A DNA stretch of 17,501 bases from Pseudoneurospora amorphoporcata. Taxonomy: Eukaryota > Ascomycota > Sordariomycetes > Sordariales > Sordariaceae. The position numbers were made by a program, and so were the translations under genes. Numbering within the stretch: position 1 is the first letter of the stretch; every line of letters begins with the position of its first letter. Below the pieces are notes generated by a model. The model saw only the letters and a program-made list of their open reading frames with translations, did no database searches and was not told the DNA's origin. Positions 16,705 to 17,501 of this stretch are shown one piece after another. Location of the stretch: positions 1-17,501 of the forward strand of contig MU859432.1 of NCBI GenBank assembly GCA_033297205.1, given 5' to 3'.

Positions 16705-17501
16705 TTCGGATTTTTGAGTGGCCGCTATGAAGTACTATATAGATCATTACGGCCTCACTTTGGTGCTAGCCCAGTCAACCCCGTTATTTGCTCCCTAAAA
16801 AGGTTGAACCTTAACGAATTAGAACGACCAAGAAAGAAGCCCTGCCCGAAGCCGCACTTAGGACCGCGGCCAATCGTACGTATGACCCTGCTCTATAATA
16901 ATAAAGAATATTCTGTTCGAGTCCTCTTGGACCTAGGAAGCTCGATCCTAGTTATGTTATTTTACTAGGCTCGCGTATAGAAACTCTTGTTGATTAAACG
17001 ACTTCACATCCGTACTATTATAGGGTTTAACGCTGCGGTCGATACTATAGGTGGGCGATATTATATTGAGGTAGTCGTATTGCGATACTAGGAGGACTAC
17101 TATACCTGTCTGAACTTCGAGCTCTCTACGATGGATGACGAATGCGATATTATCTTACTCCATTGGTGGTTGCTCCAGCACGAACCCGCCTGCTTCTTTG
17201 ACAAAACTAAGGAAATTAAGTTCTCCTCGGAATATTGCTAGAAGAATTGCACTAGCTCCATCGTCTTAGGGCTTCCCCCCACCGAAGTAATCGCTAGTAT
17301 TTAGACTAAGATCGATGTAGTTATTGCAGCCGTACTAGAAAAATTCCGGGAATTCCTCCCCATCATGAGCGAGGAAGCGGCAATACGAATGCCTGATCAC
17401 CAACCTTGGGATCACAAGATTGACCTGAAGGAAGGGGAAACACCGCCTCATGGGCCCCTCTTCGCGATGAGTGGCCGCGAACTCGATGCCCTCAAACCTT
17501 G
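16705..17501 (+). pseudogene. pol: Element D pol, N-terminal part: protease to RT linker
   Basis: About 265 codons in one frame, running off the right edge. Stops at 16966, 16975 and about three later ones, all TAG. Aspartic protease about 16870-17180: RMTLLYNNKEYSVRVLLDLG is the N-terminal strand and active-site region, where the usual D-S/T-G is D-L-G; DIILLHWWL (about 17149-17175) resembles the second conserved motif, usually ILGxxW. Then the protease-RT linker with RMPDHQPWDHKIDLKEG (about 17386-17436) and GPLFAMSGRELDALK, typical of fungal Ty3/gypsy elements just before RT. After about 17305 the frame has no stop and more CA/TG. Protease would mature Gag and Pol in the particle. Confidence 0.85.
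16709..16717 (+). promoter_or_regulatory. Probable -1 frameshift site, D gag to pol
   Basis: Gag reads GAT TTT TGA here. The pol frame (-1) is blocked by TGA at 16702-16704 and open from 16705, so the change must happen within 13 nt. The only slippery run there is TTTTT at 16711-16715, at the stop codon. It is not a textbook X-XXY-YYZ heptamer. Confidence 0.5.

Larger units (their letters stand above)
14461..16717 (+). pseudogene. gag: Element D gag, split by a solo LTR
   Basis: Frame 1 from about 14461 to 16012, then frame 2 from 16263 to TGA at 16715-16717. Removing the 245-bp LTR and one 5-bp duplication joins the two frames exactly. The N-terminal third is Gln-rich and helical; TAATAATAA at 14881-14889 looks like a mutated CAA run. 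The retrotransposon Gag domain covers about 15480-16000 (PPLYDGKDLSKFRPWWYKVE, then WIGSLLTDKAQTWHN). An intact CCHC knuckle CWRCGRDNHYIIEC has ligands at 16454, 16463, 16478 and 16493. A Lys/Asp/Glu/Ser-rich tail ends in SDSDSDF. About 44 premature stops, all TAG/TAA except one TGA near 14626. The start codon was not found; no in-frame ATG is seen near 14461. It would build the particle and bind RNA. Confidence 0.82.
13620..17501 (+). mobile_element. Element D: Ty3/gypsy element, left part, RIP-damaged
   Basis: Putative 5' LTR, leader, gag with CCHC knuckle, then protease and the linker into RT in the -1 frame, continuing beyond the right edge. A B-family solo LTR interrupts gag. That D owns the LTR-like sequence at 13620 is inferred from order and distance only, because the second LTR is not visible. 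Confidence 0.7.

Noticed and set aside
1..17501. Host genes, tRNA or rRNA genes
   Set aside because: No frame outside the retroelements shows a recognisable domain, and no tRNA-like A/B box pair or rRNA stretch was noticed.

Overview
The window looks like repeat-rich, RIP-mutated heterochromatin of a filamentous ascomycete (Pezizomycotina). I found no intact host gene, tRNA, rRNA or CRISPR array. Nearly everything belongs to Ty3/gypsy LTR retrotransposons whose reading frames stay open over kilobases except for nonsense codons, almost all TAG or TAA. That is the expected product of CpA-to-TpA change on either strand (repeat-induced point mutation). Two aligned LTR copies also differ from a third by transitions, mostly in TpG/CpA context.

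Layout. (A) 1-5337, plus strand: right part of a chromovirus, with gag C-terminus (1-602), pol in one frame (674-4258: protease, RT, RNase H, integrase, chromodomain), an antisense cysteine-motif ORF (4751-4128, minus) overlapping the end of pol, a polypurine tract, and a TG...CA 3' LTR (4889-5337) with a 17.5-bp palindromic minisatellite upstream of a TATA box. (B) 5338-12565, minus strand: nearly complete element with 5' LTR 12565-12321, leader, gag 12064-10469, pol about 10496-5575, polypurine tract, and the 3' LTR cut at 5338, where A appears to have inserted. (C) 12566 to about 13577, plus strand: remnant of a B-like pol (RT end, RNase H, start of integrase), apparently the target of B. 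(D) about 13620-17501, plus strand: putative LTR, leader, gag (split by a 245-bp solo LTR of the B family with a 5-bp target duplication), then protease up to the start of RT, running off the right edge.

Inferred history: C is oldest, B jumped into C, and A jumped into the 3' LTR of B. D carries a B-family solo LTR. Nonsense density agrees in part: about one stop per 17-18 codons in C and D gag, against one per 45-55 in A and B pol. In A, B and D, pol lies in the -1 frame relative to gag, so -1 ribosomal frameshifting was probably the ancestral expression mode. None of the copies seems able to make a complete Pol.
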